Below are positions 26,515-37,249 of a stretch of 56,525 bases of DNA, one piece after another (the stretch's first letter is position 1; each line of letters begins with the position of its first letter). The notes beneath the pieces were generated by a model. It saw only the letters and a list, made by a program, of their open reading frames with translations, was not told the DNA's origin and did no database searches. This stretch comes from a bacterium (lineage in GTDB: Bacteria; Bacteroidota; Bacteroidia; NS11-12g; UBA955). Position numbers and translations under genes: made by a program. Location: assembly GCA_029945665.1 (NCBI GenBank), contig JAQSCZ010000008.1, positions 1 to 56,525 of the forward strand. Reading direction: 5' to 3'.

Positions 26515-27573
26515 ATGACTAAATATTTTTGCCTACTTATCTATTTATATCAACTGGTCCTCTCAGCCCAAACAAATGATACTTTAAAAGAAACCCATCT
26601 AAAAAACATCAAACAATTAACCTTCGGCGGGGATAACGCAGAAGCTTATTTTAGTTTCAATGGTAAGTATTTAAGTTTTCAATCAAATAACCCTGCTTGG
26701 GGTTTAAAATGTGATCAGATATTTGCAATGGACATAAAGAAAGCATCGAAACTAATGGCAACCTATCGTCCACCAATGGTTAGCACAGGGAAGGGGAGAA
26801 CCACCTGTTCTTACTATATGCCAGATAATTCTTCGGTTCTATATGCCAGTACGCATCATTACATGGATACTTGCCCAGCGTCTAAACCTTACGATCCGAA
26901 AGCAAAATATGTTTGGCCAGTGTATCCAGAGTTCGATATTTTTGTTTCAAAAAAAGGTAAAGTTGTCAAACAGTTAACCGATACTTTTGGATACGATGCC
27001 GAAGCAACCTTGAGTCCTAAAGGTGATTTAATCGTGTTTACAAGTACCCGAAGTGGTGATTTAGAACTTTGGACCATGCGCATTGATGGTACCAATCTTA
27101 AGCAGATCACCTTTGGTTTAGGATATGATGGTGGTGCATTCTTTTCACCTGATGGCAAGCAATTGGTTTTTCGCGCATCACGACCAAATACTGAAGCCGA
27201 AATTACAGAATACACTGAATTGTTGAAACAAGGATTGGTAGCACCCACCAATATGGAGATCTATGTATGTGATATCGATGGGAGTAATTTAAAGCAAGTA
27301 ACCCATTTAGGTAAAGCCAATTGGGCGCCATTTTTTCATCCCTCGGGCAAAAAAATACTCTTTTCAAGTAACCATGCTTCCACTAAGGGTTATGCTTTTC
27401 AATTGTACATGATTGATATTGATGGCACCAATCTGAAGCAGATTACCACGCAAAGTAATTTCAATGCCTTCCCGATGTTCAGTCCAGATGGCAAGCATTT
27501 GGTATGGAGCAGCAACAGAGACAATGGCGGAACCCGCGATACCAATCTTTTCTTTGCAGACTGGCAAGACTAA
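26515..27573 (+). CDS. TolB-like PD40 beta-propeller, secreted
   Basis: About 352 residues: signal peptide (LLIYLYQLVLSAQT) and five to six WD40-like PD40 repeats, for example DAEATLSPKGDLIVFTSTR, DGGAFFSPDGKQLVFRASR, WAPFFHPSGKKILFSSNH and NAFPMFSPDGKHLVWSSNR. Each blade is followed by an IDGTNLKQIT strand, as in TolB and Tricorn-type propellers. It is probably periplasmic. Unlike TolB, there is no N-terminal TolB domain and no Tol-Pal neighbours, so its role is unknown. It is divergent from the cobalamin operon and not obviously part of it. Confidence 0.87.
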   Translation: MTKYFCLLIYLYQLVLSAQTNDTLKETHLKNIKQLTFGGDNAEAYFSFNGKYLSFQSNNPAWGLKCDQIFAMDIKKASKLMATYRPPMVSTGKGRTTCSYYMPDNSSVLYASTHHYMDTCPASKPYDPKAKYVWPVYPEFDIFVSKKGKVVKQLTDTFGYDAEATLSPKGDLIVFTSTRSGDLELWTMRIDGTNLKQITFGLGYDGGAFFSPDGKQLVFRASRPNTEAEITEYTELLKQGLVAPTNMEIYVCDIDGSNLKQVTHLGKANWAPFFHPSGKKILFSSNHASTKGYAFQLYMIDIDGTNLKQITTQSNFNAFPMFSPDGKHLVWSSNRDNGGTRDTNLFFADWQD

Positions 27574-27775
27574 TTTCACCTGGTTTTAGATACTGACTTT
27601 TAATAAAATGTATTGACTTGATTGAAACATGTATTGGTTTTTTCATTGACTTAACTTATAAGGTTCAACTAGTCTAATTAATTGCCTTCTGTCAATCAAA
27701 TATCAAATAATCATTGCCTTATTATTAAATATTTGGAATTGCTGAATTTAGTTTCAAATTCTCATCTAACATACT

Positions 27776-27783
27776 TACTTTTG
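27776..27783 (+). promoter_or_regulatory. -7 box of the decarboxylase gene
   Basis: TACTTTTG (TAnnTTTG) 37 nt before the ATG at 27821. No clear -33 box. Confidence 0.5.
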
Positions 27784-27820
27784 CCTATTATATACAAACT
27801 AAATTACTTAGATTTTAAAA

Positions 27821-29215
27821 ATGAAAGATAAATACGCTGATTTGATTAAGCAAACTTTTGATTTTCCAATGGATGAATTCGATTTGAATGATGAAAATGA
27901 ATTGACTTTTTTTGACATACCTTTAATGGATGTTGTAGAGCAATACGGTACACCATTGAAGTTTACATTTCTGCCGAAGATATCTGAAAATATTAAAAAG
28001 GCACGTACATGGTTCAATGTAGCCATGGCGAAAGTAGATTATAAGGGCAAATACCATTACTGCTACTGTACAAAAAGTTCCCATTTTAGTCATGTTTTGG
28101 AAGAAGTTTTAAGAAATGATGTACACCTTGAGACCTCATCGGGCTTTGATATTAATTTAATACTAGCTCTGCACGAACAAGGCTTGGTGAAAAAAGATAA
28201 GTTCATCGTTTGCAACGGATTTAAATTACAGGCTTATATTGATAACATTGGCATGATTGTGAAAGAAGGATTTACCAATGTGGTGCCCATTATAGACAAT
28301 ATCAGAGAGGTTGAATTGTTAGCCAATGCCATTGAAGGCGACTTTAAAGTTGGGTTGAGAATTGCAGCAGAGGAAGAGCCAAAGTTTCCTTTTTATACCT
28401 CGCGTTTGGGTATCGGATATAAGGATATTGTACCCATGTATCTTGAGCGCATTCAACCTTTAAAACGTATGAAGTTAAAGATGCTTCACTTCTTTATTAA
28501 TACAGGTATCGAGGATGATGCATACTATTGGAACGAGTTGCACAAATGTTTAAGTGTCTATTGCGAACTGAAGAAAATTTGTCCAGAATTGGATAGTTTG
28601 AATATTGGTGGTGGCTTTCCGATTAAAAATTCATTGAAATTTGATTTCGATTACGAATACATGGCATCGGAGATTGTTGCTCAAGTAAAGCAGGTGTGCG
28701 ATAGCAATGGTGTTCAGGAACCTGATATTTTCACTGAATTCGGTTCATTTACAGTAGGTGAGAGTGGTGGTGCTATCTTTAAAATAGAATACCAAAAAGT
28801 GCAAAATGACCGTGAAAAATGGAACATGATAGACAGCAGTTTCATGACCACTTTGCCGGATAGTTGGGCCATTAATAAAAAATTTATTATGTTTCCTTTG
28901 AACAAATGGGACAATAATTATGAACGCGTTTTATTAGGTGGTATTACCTGCGATAGCGATGATTATTATAACTCAGAACAACATGCTAATGCTATTTATT
29001 TACCTGTGTATGAAGAAAACGATCCACTTTACATTGGGTATTTCCATTGTGGTGCATACCAAGAAAGCATAGGTGGTTATGGTGGTATTCAGCACTGTTT
29101 AACCCCAGCACCAAAGCATATTATTATTTCTGTGGATGAGGACGGCGAGTACTCTACCAAATTGTTCAGCAAAGAACAAAGTTATAAGAGTATGTTGAAG
29201 ACGCTAGGGTATTAG
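27821..29215 (+). CDS. PLP-dependent decarboxylase, arginine decarboxylase-like (fold type III)
   Basis: The 464-residue alanine-racemase-fold decarboxylase has the PLP lysine in YCYCTKSSHFSHVLEE (about 84), the phosphate-binding GGG loop in LNIGGGFPIK, and the catalytic Cys block GITCDSDDYY near the C-terminus. This Bacteroidota group is usually annotated as arginine decarboxylase, which makes agmatine for polyamine synthesis; diaminopimelate or ornithine activity cannot be excluded. A deoxyhypusine synthase-like gene, a frequent partner in the phylum, lies 8 kb away (37250). Its stop overlaps a hairpin shared with the convergent gene. Confidence 0.87.
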   Translation: MKDKYADLIKQTFDFPMDEFDLNDENELTFFDIPLMDVVEQYGTPLKFTFLPKISENIKKARTWFNVAMAKVDYKGKYHYCYCTKSSHFSHVLEEVLRNDVHLETSSGFDINLILALHEQGLVKKDKFIVCNGFKLQAYIDNIGMIVKEGFTNVVPIIDNIREVELLANAIEGDFKVGLRIAAEEEPKFPFYTSRLGIGYKDIVPMYLERIQPLKRMKLKMLHFFINTGIEDDAYYWNELHKCLSVYCELKKICPELDSLNIGGGFPIKNSLKFDFDYEYMASEIVAQVKQVCDSNGVQEPDIFTEFGSFTVGESGGAIFKIEYQKVQNDREKWNMIDSSFMTTLPDSWAINKKFIMFPLNKWDNNYERVLLGGITCDSDDYYNSEQHANAIYLPVYEENDPLYIGYFHCGAYQESIGGYGGIQHCLTPAPKHIIISVDEDGEYSTKLFSKEQSYKSMLKTLGY

Positions 29216-29221
29216 ACCCTA
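29205..29221. terminator. Hairpin spanning two convergent stop codons
   Basis: The perfect stem TAGGGT (29205-29210) and ACCCTA (29216-29221), with a 5-nt loop, is followed by AAATTT. It contains the stop codons of both converging genes. It may act as a bidirectional terminator, though no long T-run follows. Confidence 0.5.
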
Positions 29222-30043
29222 AAATTTAAATGGGAAACCTATTGAAATATTAGCAATGAATCTATTTTTGCTTACTCCGGGCACTGTTCCAAGTTCGGCA
29301 ACTGTACTGAAATATTTACTGTAGAATTCATAACCTACTTTGAGTCCCAACGGTCTGTTCTTGAAATTGCCCGATTGGTATATAGGATAGGTTATACCCC
29401 CAACGATTGGAGACGAGAAGCTTATAAATGGAGCATACATCATATCAATGTAATAACCTTGGGAATATAAGGATGAACTTTTGCCATAAAAAAATCGGCA
29501 ATAACCACTGGTAGTACTTACATTGGAATAAGTATAATCTCGCTCTATGTTTGGTCTTGCTGTAGTGCGCATATAATCAACTCCAAAACTCATAATTATT
29601 TTTGCTTTTGCGTCTTGGAATGAACTGTACCCTTCTACGTAATAACTGTATCTTTGACCATCAGAACCTTGGTAATTGCCGGCCCCATCTTTGACAAAAC
29701 CGCCTGGCCCTGTAATTTGAAAAAACTTTTGAGTTGTATTTCCTGACCATAAACTAGACGTTAAACCAAAGCGGAAATGTCTGAATTTTTTTAAATGATC
29801 GGTGTTGTCTTTTAGGTCTTTGGCTTCATCTGTCGAATAATCGTAATAAGGAATAGATGCCAGTGCCTCAAAACCCCGCGTTCTTATGGTAACTTCGCCA
29901 TACACACCAAGCATGGGTTTAGAAAATCCAAAATTAGAATAAGCCAAATTAATCAACATGTTGTGTTGTCCAAATACTGAGATTTGGAAACTTAATATCA
30001 TCAGAAGTACTGATAAATATATAATGCCCGGTCTTTTTGTCAT
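29219..30043 (-). CDS. Hypothetical outer-membrane-like protein
   Basis: The 274-residue protein has a signal peptide (LLMILSFQISVFGQ) and alternating hydrophobic/polar strands rich in Tyr and Phe (MLINLAYSNFGFSKP, YGEVTIRTRGFEALA, LGLKVGYEFYSKYFSTVAE), ending in FIANISIGFPFKF. The aromatic C-terminal residue and pattern suggest a small outer-membrane beta-barrel. I do not recognise a named family. It converges with the decarboxylase gene with 3 bp between stops and has its own leader. Confidence 0.7.
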   Translation of the reverse strand: MTKRPGIIYLSVLLMILSFQISVFGQHNMLINLAYSNFGFSKPMLGVYGEVTIRTRGFEALASIPYYDYSTDEAKDLKDNTDHLKKFRHFRFGLTSSLWSGNTTQKFFQITGPGGFVKDGAGNYQGSDGQRYSYYVEGYSSFQDAKAKIIMSFGVDYMRTTARPNIERDYTYSNVSTTSGYCRFFYGKSSSLYSQGYYIDMMYAPFISFSSPIVGGITYPIYQSGNFKNRPLGLKVGYEFYSKYFSTVAELGTVPGVSKNRFIANISIGFPFKF

Positions 30044-30147
30044 TTGTGGTTTGATAAGTTAATAGGGCAAACGTATGTTTATTAGGTGGTATTAAAAAAT
30101 TAAGTAAATTTAAAATCATAAAAAAGTCAACATAGTTGACTAATTAT

Positions 30148-30435
30148 TTACATAAACCGCAATACTAAAATTACTGCACCAATTAGCATGGTAGCTATTA
30201 ATATGCCCTTACTGAAATTATCTTTATTGAATTTTAAACAGATAAAGAACAATGCAAAATTGGCAAGCAATGAAATGCTCATCACAGGCACAATCAATTT
30301 GCCAGAAACAAATATTTTAACATAATCCTCGTCAGTCATACCAGGATTGTTGTTAATATAAACGATGTAAGAGAAAATTAATGAAGTTAATAATCCAACT
30401 ACTATGCCTAAAATTATACTTGTTCTTTGGCTCAT
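30148..30435 (-). CDS. Small membrane protein coupled to surE
   Basis: The 95-residue protein has three hydrophobic segments (about 5-27, 48-70 and 78-95) and no other motif. I chose the ATG at 30435 rather than an upstream codon because it overlaps the surE stop by 4 nt (ATGA), a classic coupled start. The family is unknown to me. Being co-translated with SurE, it probably shares its expression, not necessarily its function. Confidence 0.75.
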   Translation of the reverse strand: MSQRTSIILGIVVGLLTSLIFSYIVYINNNPGMTDEDYVKIFVSGKLIVPVMSISLLANFALFFICLKFNKDNFSKGILIATMLIGAVILVLRFM

Positions 30436-31190
30436 AGCAATTGTCTTAAATGTTGAATAACAGAATTTGAAGTCAAGTCGAATTTGGTAGGTACCACGCT
30501 GATATAATCGTTTTCGATCGCCCAAATATCGGTGTCGTTATCATCGGGTTCAAGGTTAATAAACTTGCCGGTCATCCAATAGTATGTTTTCCCCGATGGG
30601 TCTATGCGTTCTTCAAAATTTTCGGCATACTTACCACCACATTGTCTGCAAACTTTTATTCCTTTAATCATTGGCGTATGTGGAATATTCACATTTAAAA
30701 GCGTGCCGTAAGGTAAAGGCCTCTCAAGCATTTTTTGAACAATTTGTTGTACGAAGGGACGGGTATGTTCAAAGTTGGCTTCGATAGAGTAGTCGTTTAA
30801 CGAAAAACCAATGGCTTGAACTCCATCTACAGCCGCTTCAACTGCCGCACTCATAGTGCCGCTGTAAATGACATTGATGCTTGAATTGGGGCCATGGTTG
30901 ATGCCAGATACCATGATGTCGGGTCTGCGGGTGCATACTTTATCTAAAGCTAATTTTACACAATCGGCTGGGGTGCCACTACATTCATAAGCTGTAACAC
31001 CTTCGAAAATAAAGGATTGTTTTAAACGCAAGGGCTCCATAATTGTAATGGCGTGTCCCATTGCACTTTGTGGTTTATCGGGAGCAACTACAATTACTTC
31101 GCCTATTTTCTGCATTTCTTCTACCAATACGCGAATGCCGGGAGCGGTGATGCCATCATCATTGGAAATTAAAATTAAAGGTAAACTCAT
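30432..31190 (-). CDS. surE: 5'-nucleotidase SurE
   Basis: The 252-residue protein is a metal-dependent nucleoside monophosphate phosphatase. It begins with PLILISNDDGITAPG, containing the metal-binding Asp pair, and has SGINHGPNSSINVIYSGTM with the other metal ligand Asn. The start is the ATG at 31190: an upstream TTG at 31208 would overlap the -7 box (TACTTTTG, 31203-31196) that lies 5 nt before this ATG. It forms a two-gene unit with the small membrane protein. Length is normal for the family. Confidence 0.93.
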   Translation of the reverse strand: MSLPLILISNDDGITAPGIRVLVEEMQKIGEVIVVAPDKPQSAMGHAITIMEPLRLKQSFIFEGVTAYECSGTPADCVKLALDKVCTRRPDIMVSGINHGPNSSINVIYSGTMSAAVEAAVDGVQAIGFSLNDYSIEANFEHTRPFVQQIVQKMLERPLPYGTLLNVNIPHTPMIKGIKVCRQCGGKYAENFEERIDPSGKTYYWMTGKFINLEPDDNDTDIWAIENDYISVVPTKFDLTSNSVIQHLRQLL

Positions 31191-31195
31191 TGTTG

Positions 31196-31203
31196 CAAAA
31201 GTA
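31196..31203 (-). promoter_or_regulatory. -7 box abutting the surE start
   Basis: The minus strand reads TACTTTTG followed by CAACA and the ATG (5-nt gap). If used, surE mRNA would be leaderless or nearly so. Confidence 0.55.
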
Positions 31204-31219
31204 ACCAAAGGATTTCCTT

Positions 31220-31232
31220 AAGCCACAGATTC
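31220..31232 (+). repeat. Left copy of a 13-bp inverted repeat flanking the CvfB gene
   Basis: AAGCCACAGATTC. Its reverse complement occurs at 32162-32174 on the other side of the CvfB gene. The CCACAGATT block also resembles a short dispersed repeat seen in many Bacteroidota intergenic regions. Confidence 0.65.
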
Positions 31233-31274
31233 TCGTATTATTTTTTTGATATGTAATAATCTACATTGAAATAC

Positions 31275-32105
31275 TTATAGCAAATACACACCATTGGGCT
31301 CTAGTCGCACCAATTTTTGTTTGTATAAAATGCCCAGTCCCTTTTTAAAGGATTTCTTACTCATTTGCATTTTGCTGTATATTTCGTCAGGTGAGCTGTC
31401 ATCATTTAAGCTCAAAAATCCACTGTGCTTTTTTAAGTGATCTAATATTTGTTGGGCCGCCGATTCCAAGTTTTGTAAACCCAATGGTTGTAAACTTAAA
31501 TCAATATTTTTATCCTCGCGAATGGTTTTGATATAGCCCTTCAATCGGTCGCCAATTTCAATGGTTTTAAATATTTCGTTTTTGTAAACAAGCCCTTTGT
31601 AATAATTGTTAATTATGGCATTGTATCCTAAATCGGTTTTCTCGTAAATAATTAAATCCACCTCATCTCTTTCTTTCACTTTAACCTCTTCATTACTCAA
31701 AAATTCACTGATTCGCGAAGAACCAACCAATCGATTGGTGGATTCGTCGAGATACATAAATATGAGGTATGATTGTCCTACTTTCATTGGGTGACGCTGT
31801 TCATTGGCGGGTACCATTAAATCTTTTTCAAGTCCCCAATATAAAAAGGCCCCCGAGCGATTAGAATCCACCACTTTCAGTAATGCAAATTGGTCTACTA
31901 CAACATAAGGTGTTTCGGTTGTAGCGACCATGCGGTCTTCCGAATCATTGTATACAAATACTTTAATGACATCAGTCATCTTCATGTTTTCAGTGACATA
32001 TTTACGCGGCAATAAAATATCATTGTCTTCGTTATCGCCTAAAAATAAACCAACACTTGTGCTTCTTAGCACCGTTAGTTCATTGTATTCTCCAATTTTT
32101 ATCAT
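31275..32105 (-). CDS. cvfB: CvfB/YitL-family S1 RNA-binding protein
   Basis: The 276-residue protein starts with an S1-like domain (IGEYNELTVLRSTSVGLFL), has a second pair of OB-fold domains, then a third S1 region (GYNAIINNYYKGLVYKNEIF, RLKGYIKTIREDKNIDLSL), and ends in a winged helix (SLNDDSSPDEIYSKMQMSKK). This is the full CvfB layout. CvfB binds RNA and affects virulence and gene expression in Staphylococcus; the role in Bacteroidota is unknown. It is flanked by the 13-bp inverted repeat described separately. Confidence 0.9.
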   Translation of the reverse strand: MIKIGEYNELTVLRSTSVGLFLGDNEDNDILLPRKYVTENMKMTDVIKVFVYNDSEDRMVATTETPYVVVDQFALLKVVDSNRSGAFLYWGLEKDLMVPANEQRHPMKVGQSYLIFMYLDESTNRLVGSSRISEFLSNEEVKVKERDEVDLIIYEKTDLGYNAIINNYYKGLVYKNEIFKTIEIGDRLKGYIKTIREDKNIDLSLQPLGLQNLESAAQQILDHLKKHSGFLSLNDDSSPDEIYSKMQMSKKSFKKGLGILYKQKLVRLEPNGVYLL

Positions 32106-32161
32106 TATTTTTATTTGTTATTAAACACTGACTGACGCTTGAATTTTGAATTTCAATCAGT

Positions 32162-32174
32162 GAATCTGTGGCTT
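32162..32174 (-). repeat. Right copy of the 13-bp inverted repeat flanking the CvfB gene
   Basis: GAATCTGTGGCTT, the exact reverse complement of 31220-31232. On the minus strand it is followed by CACTGATTGAAATTC, so this side forms the longer block CCACAGATTCACTGATT, typical of a dispersed repeat. A local inverted pair CACTGA/TCAGTG is also present just to the left. Confidence 0.65.
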
Positions 32175-32220
32175 TTCTCAATCATACATTACAGTGGTGG
32201 TATGAAGGTTAATTAATTTA

Positions 32221-32260
32221 AAACAAAGCCCTGACTTTGTGGGTCAGGGCTTTGTTTGTT
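32221..32260. terminator. Rho-independent terminator after gyrB
   Basis: A perfect 11-bp stem: AAAGCCCTGAC (32225-32235), 7-nt loop, GTCAGGGCTTT (32243-32253), with T-rich flanks on the right and A-rich on the left. It can act in both directions and separates gyrB from the CvfB gene. Confidence 0.88.
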
Positions 32261-32277
32261 ATTGTTTCAAGAAAATA

Positions 32278-34245
<1,968 letters not shown>

Positions 34246-34357
34246 TTAGAATGTAAAGGTACGGTAATTTTGCGCACTAACCTAACAAGTTATGCATATA
34301 TTTCCACAGTTTTTCAGCATCTATTTTTAGGTGCTAAAGGTAATAAAATGGGGCTTT

Positions 34358-35257
34358 TTAGTTGATTTTCCGAATCCAGATACTACCGCCTTTGTTCAAT
34401 AGGCATTTTGGCATATTTTCTTTGAACCAGTCTTCATGAAAATGCTCAACATAAGTGTTAAACATTTCGATTTTGAAATCGGGATTATGCATTAAGAAAC
34501 TTTTTAACAAATAGGTCTCATTCCAGCCAAAGCCTTTCCAACCCAAAACCCAATCTTCAGGATATTGAAATGGATAGAAGATATCGTGAAAATGAATCAA
34601 AACACCTTTGTTTAAGCGTGGTAAAATATCCAGTATTGCGCGGTTCACATCGCTGTCTACTTTGCTTACATGCGTAGAATCAATGAACAAGATGTCATTT
34701 TCTTGTAACTGAGAAAAGGTGTCTAAATCAATGGTCTGTATATTCTTTACGTGAATGGTTGTATTTGTTTTGTCTTTGTCGTTCAACAATGAATAAAGTC
34801 TTTCAGGATGAGGCTCAACGAATGTTAATTTTATTTCGCCATTGAAAAATTCATCGTTGGTATCTAACATCACTGCAGATGAAAAGCCTGATCCAACCTC
34901 GATAATCCGCTTTGGTTGGTTCAATCGGATGATATGGTATAAGAACAAGGCATCCGAATAGCTGTAGTATTTGTTATTAAAATAGTAGCGGCGACCAGTT
35001 GTTTTTTCTATTGGAAAAGTATGCTGATCATAAAAAGGCTTCATGAGTTTCAAGTTTGCCAATTGGCCCGCTTCGTTCAAATCGATTCCTTTTATTTCTT
35101 TTGGGATATCGAATACTTCTTTCTTCCGCGCTTTAATCTCTTCTGTATTAACGATGGGACTGTAATAATGGCCAGGTGCAAAATCCAAAATACCCAGGCG
35201 AGTATTTTTAAGATGCTCTATTCTTCTTTTTAATCCAGGGATGATTTTTTTTAACAT
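34358..35257 (-). CDS. Class I SAM-dependent methyltransferase (Methyltransf_24-like)
   Basis: The 299-residue protein has a 70-residue N-terminal extension, then a Rossmann fold with SAM motif I (RIIEVGSGFSSAVML), the acidic end of beta 2 (TFVEPHPERL), and NDILFIDSTHVSKVDSD, the catalytic-metal-like DSTH/D motif of this O-methyltransferase group, and VLIHFHDIFYPFQYPEDW. The substrate is unknown; similar genes often sit in polysaccharide or natural-product regions. No co-transcribed partner: gyrB is 130 bp downstream and kdsA is divergent. Confidence 0.85.
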   Translation of the reverse strand: MLKKIIPGLKRRIEHLKNTRLGILDFAPGHYYSPIVNTEEIKARKKEVFDIPKEIKGIDLNEAGQLANLKLMKPFYDQHTFPIEKTTGRRYYFNNKYYSYSDALFLYHIIRLNQPKRIIEVGSGFSSAVMLDTNDEFFNGEIKLTFVEPHPERLYSLLNDKDKTNTTIHVKNIQTIDLDTFSQLQENDILFIDSTHVSKVDSDVNRAILDILPRLNKGVLIHFHDIFYPFQYPEDWVLGWKGFGWNETYLLKSFLMHNPDFKIEMFNTYVEHFHEDWFKENMPKCLLNKGGSIWIRKIN

Positions 35258-35377
35258 AATTAAAAGGGTGTTTCTTTTTAATTTCGGGCAAAAATAGGTT
35301 TTAACGTGATTGATAGCAAATTATGGAAGTTATAGTTATTCACGCATTATGATATCGCTAATACAATGAAATATTCT

Positions 35378-35385
35378 TAATTTTG
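35378..35385 (+). promoter_or_regulatory. -7 box of kdsA
   Basis: TAATTTTG (TAnnTTTG), 7 nt before the ATG at 35393 and 10 nt before a second in-frame ATG at 35396. The spacing again predicts a very short leader. Confidence 0.5.
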
Positions 35386-35392
35386 AACCCAT

Positions 35393-36205
35393 ATGATGCC
35401 GATTATCCCCAATTTAAAACACACGGATTCAAATAATTTTTTTATTCTGGCCGGTCCTTGCGCCATAGAAGGTGAAGAAATAGCTTTTGAAATAGCGGAA
35501 AAAATTAATGGAATATCTAACAGGTTGCAAATTCCTTGGGTATTCAAAGGTTCATACCGAAAGGCCAACCGAAGCAGGGTTGATTCATTTACAGGCATTG
35601 GCGATATTAAGGCCTTAGAAATATTGAAAAAAGTGGGACAACATTACGGTGTGCCTACGGTTACCGATATTCACGAAACACACGAAGCGGCCATGGCAGC
35701 CGAGTATGTAGATGTTCTGCAAATTCCTGCTTTCCTTTTTAGACAAACAGATTTATTGATAGCTGCTGCGCAAACAGGTAAAGTGGTCAATATTAAAAAA
35801 GGTCAATTTGCCGCTGCAAGCGCAATGCAGCACGCTGCACAGAAAGTTATTGATAGTGGAAATAACAATGTCATATTAACCGATCGGGGCAATATGTTTG
35901 GTTATGGTGATATGATTGTTGATTTTAGAAACATTACTTGGATGAAGCAGATGAATTATCCAGTAGTCATGGATATTACGCATAGTTTACAGCAACCTAA
36001 TCAAACCAGTGGGGTAACAGGTGGTTTGCCAGAGATGATTGAAACCATTGCGAAAGCTGCGATTGCAACGGGTGCAGATGGCTTGTTTATCGAAACGCAT
36101 CCAAGGCCTAAAGAAGCCAAAAGCGATGGTGCGAATATGTTGCAAATCGATTTGCTAGAGCCTTTGTTAGAAAAACTCTTGAAAATTAGAAGGGCCATTA
36201 TTTAA
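35393..36205 (+). CDS. kdsA: 3-deoxy-8-phosphooctulonate synthase, metal-dependent class
   Basis: The 270-residue KDO-8-phosphate synthase joins phosphoenolpyruvate and arabinose-5-phosphate in the first step of KDO synthesis for lipopolysaccharide. Motifs: AGPCAIEGEE, KGSYRKANRSRVDSF, VTDIHE, NIKKGQFAA, DRGNMFGYGD and DITHSLQQPN. The Cys in GPCAIE is the metal ligand that marks the metal-dependent class (as in Aquifex); the metal-independent E. coli type has Asn. The start is ATG at 35393 or 35396. It is a single-gene unit. Confidence 0.95.
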   Translation: MMPIIPNLKHTDSNNFFILAGPCAIEGEEIAFEIAEKINGISNRLQIPWVFKGSYRKANRSRVDSFTGIGDIKALEILKKVGQHYGVPTVTDIHETHEAAMAAEYVDVLQIPAFLFRQTDLLIAAAQTGKVVNIKKGQFAAASAMQHAAQKVIDSGNNNVILTDRGNMFGYGDMIVDFRNITWMKQMNYPVVMDITHSLQQPNQTSGVTGGLPEMIETIAKAAIATGADGLFIETHPRPKEAKSDGANMLQIDLLEPLLEKLLKIRRAII

Positions 36206-36274
36206 GGGCTAAGTTATGAGTTATTAGGTTACCGATTTATTGGTTAGACCACTCGTGTCTCATTCTTTGCTAAC

Positions 36275-36676
36275 TAACGTGAGTTCGGGTTAAGGAAGTA
36301 TATTCAAACTAAAATTAGTTGTGTCATTATTTTGCTACTATTTTGTGTAAATGATTTGAAAAGAGGTAATCGAAGTAAAGAAATTGTAAATAAAATTAGC
36401 ATTTTAGGACGACACTGCGGGCTGGGTCCACGCATGCGTAAAAATTTCAATTGGTCAGGGATGAAGGGCGAGCCTGTGCGAGAAGACCAATAGAAATTTT
36501 CTATGCGTGGTGGGCTTTTATTCGCAAGCTCATGAGAGCGCCTTCGGCTAAGTTTGTCTCCTTTTTGCCCACACAAACCACGAAGTCGCAGCGAAGCTAA
36601 AGGAGAAGAAAATGGATATGATTAAAATACTTGAGAAATCATATTGAATTGATAAACTTAACCATAACTCACGTTA
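36275..36676. mobile_element. 402-bp MITE-like element with 20-bp imperfect terminal inverted repeats
   Basis: Left end TAACGTGAGTTCGGGTTAAG (36275-36294) and right end CTTAACCATAACTCACGTTA (36657-36676) match in 18 of 20 positions as inverted repeats. Inside is a long hairpin: CCACGCAT...TTGGTC (36428-36456) against GACCAA...ATGCGTGG (36485-36510), loop of 28 nt. It also holds GCTCATGAGAGC and a TCTCCTTT/AAAGGAGA pair. No transposase. A 90-codon open frame across it (36304-36576) looks incidental. The surrounding 36206-36843 has no other feature. Confidence 0.7.
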
Positions 36677-36843
36677 ATTTAGATGATTCATTTTTAAAAA
36701 AAAATTATTAAGCCGGATTTAAGTTTGGATTAGAAACACCGGTACCAAGGACTGTGGAATCCTAAAAAGCGGAATCTACAGGATGTAAATGAGTATTTGG
36801 GGTATTTTATATAACGCCGTTAGCGTGTTCTATTAACAGAAGC

Positions 36844-37143
36844 TTAGTTTTTAGAAAACTGAAAGTCTTGATGAAACACCGCATTGTGAAACATCAGCGA
36901 ACGAACTTCAATCTTCATAAAGGCCGCCAAAGGCATATCTGCTATGATATCATAGGCTTCTTGTTCGGTACCACTTTCTATGACACAATAAACCTTGTTC
37001 ATATCGGTTGTCAAGGAGTAGTTTAAAATTGCCCCATCTGCTAAACAGTCATTTACATACGCTCTGTGTTCAGGAATTAAGCTTAAAAATTCTTCTGTTT
37101 TTATTAAAGGCAATCCAAGTTCAAACATAAATTGATATTTCAT
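36844..37143 (-). CDS. Muconolactone isomerase-like small protein
   Basis: The 99-residue protein has the ferredoxin-like fold of the MIase/YCII superfamily: MKYQFMFELG (strand 1), a helix with PEHRAYVNDCL, GAILNYSLTTDMNKVYCVIES (strands 2 and 3), a helix EQEAYDIIADMPLAAF and strand MKIEVRSLMF. Many small proteins of this type are of unknown function, and no catabolic gene is nearby. It stands alone between the MITE-like element and the DHS-like gene. Confidence 0.75.
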   Translation of the reverse strand: MKYQFMFELGLPLIKTEEFLSLIPEHRAYVNDCLADGAILNYSLTTDMNKVYCVIESGTEQEAYDIIADMPLAAFMKIEVRSLMFHNAVFHQDFQFSKN

Positions 37144-37220
37144 AACATTAAATAATTGTAAATTTTACTACAAATAGTTTACCAATATTTTTTTTCTAGG
37201 TTTAAGCCCCAAAAAAAGAA

Positions 37221-37228
37221 TATTTTTG
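37221..37228 (+). promoter_or_regulatory. -7 box of the DHS-like gene
   Basis: TATTTTTG (TAnnTTTG) overlaps a possible TTG start at 37226, so translation must start at the ATG at 37250 instead. Confidence 0.6.
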
Positions 37229-37249
37229 CGGCATAAAATCAAACCAATC

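Noticed and set aside
36304-36576. 90-codon minus-strand frame inside the MITE-like element
   Set aside because: It spans both arms of a large hairpin, has no start signal or family features, and looks like a by-product of the repeat.
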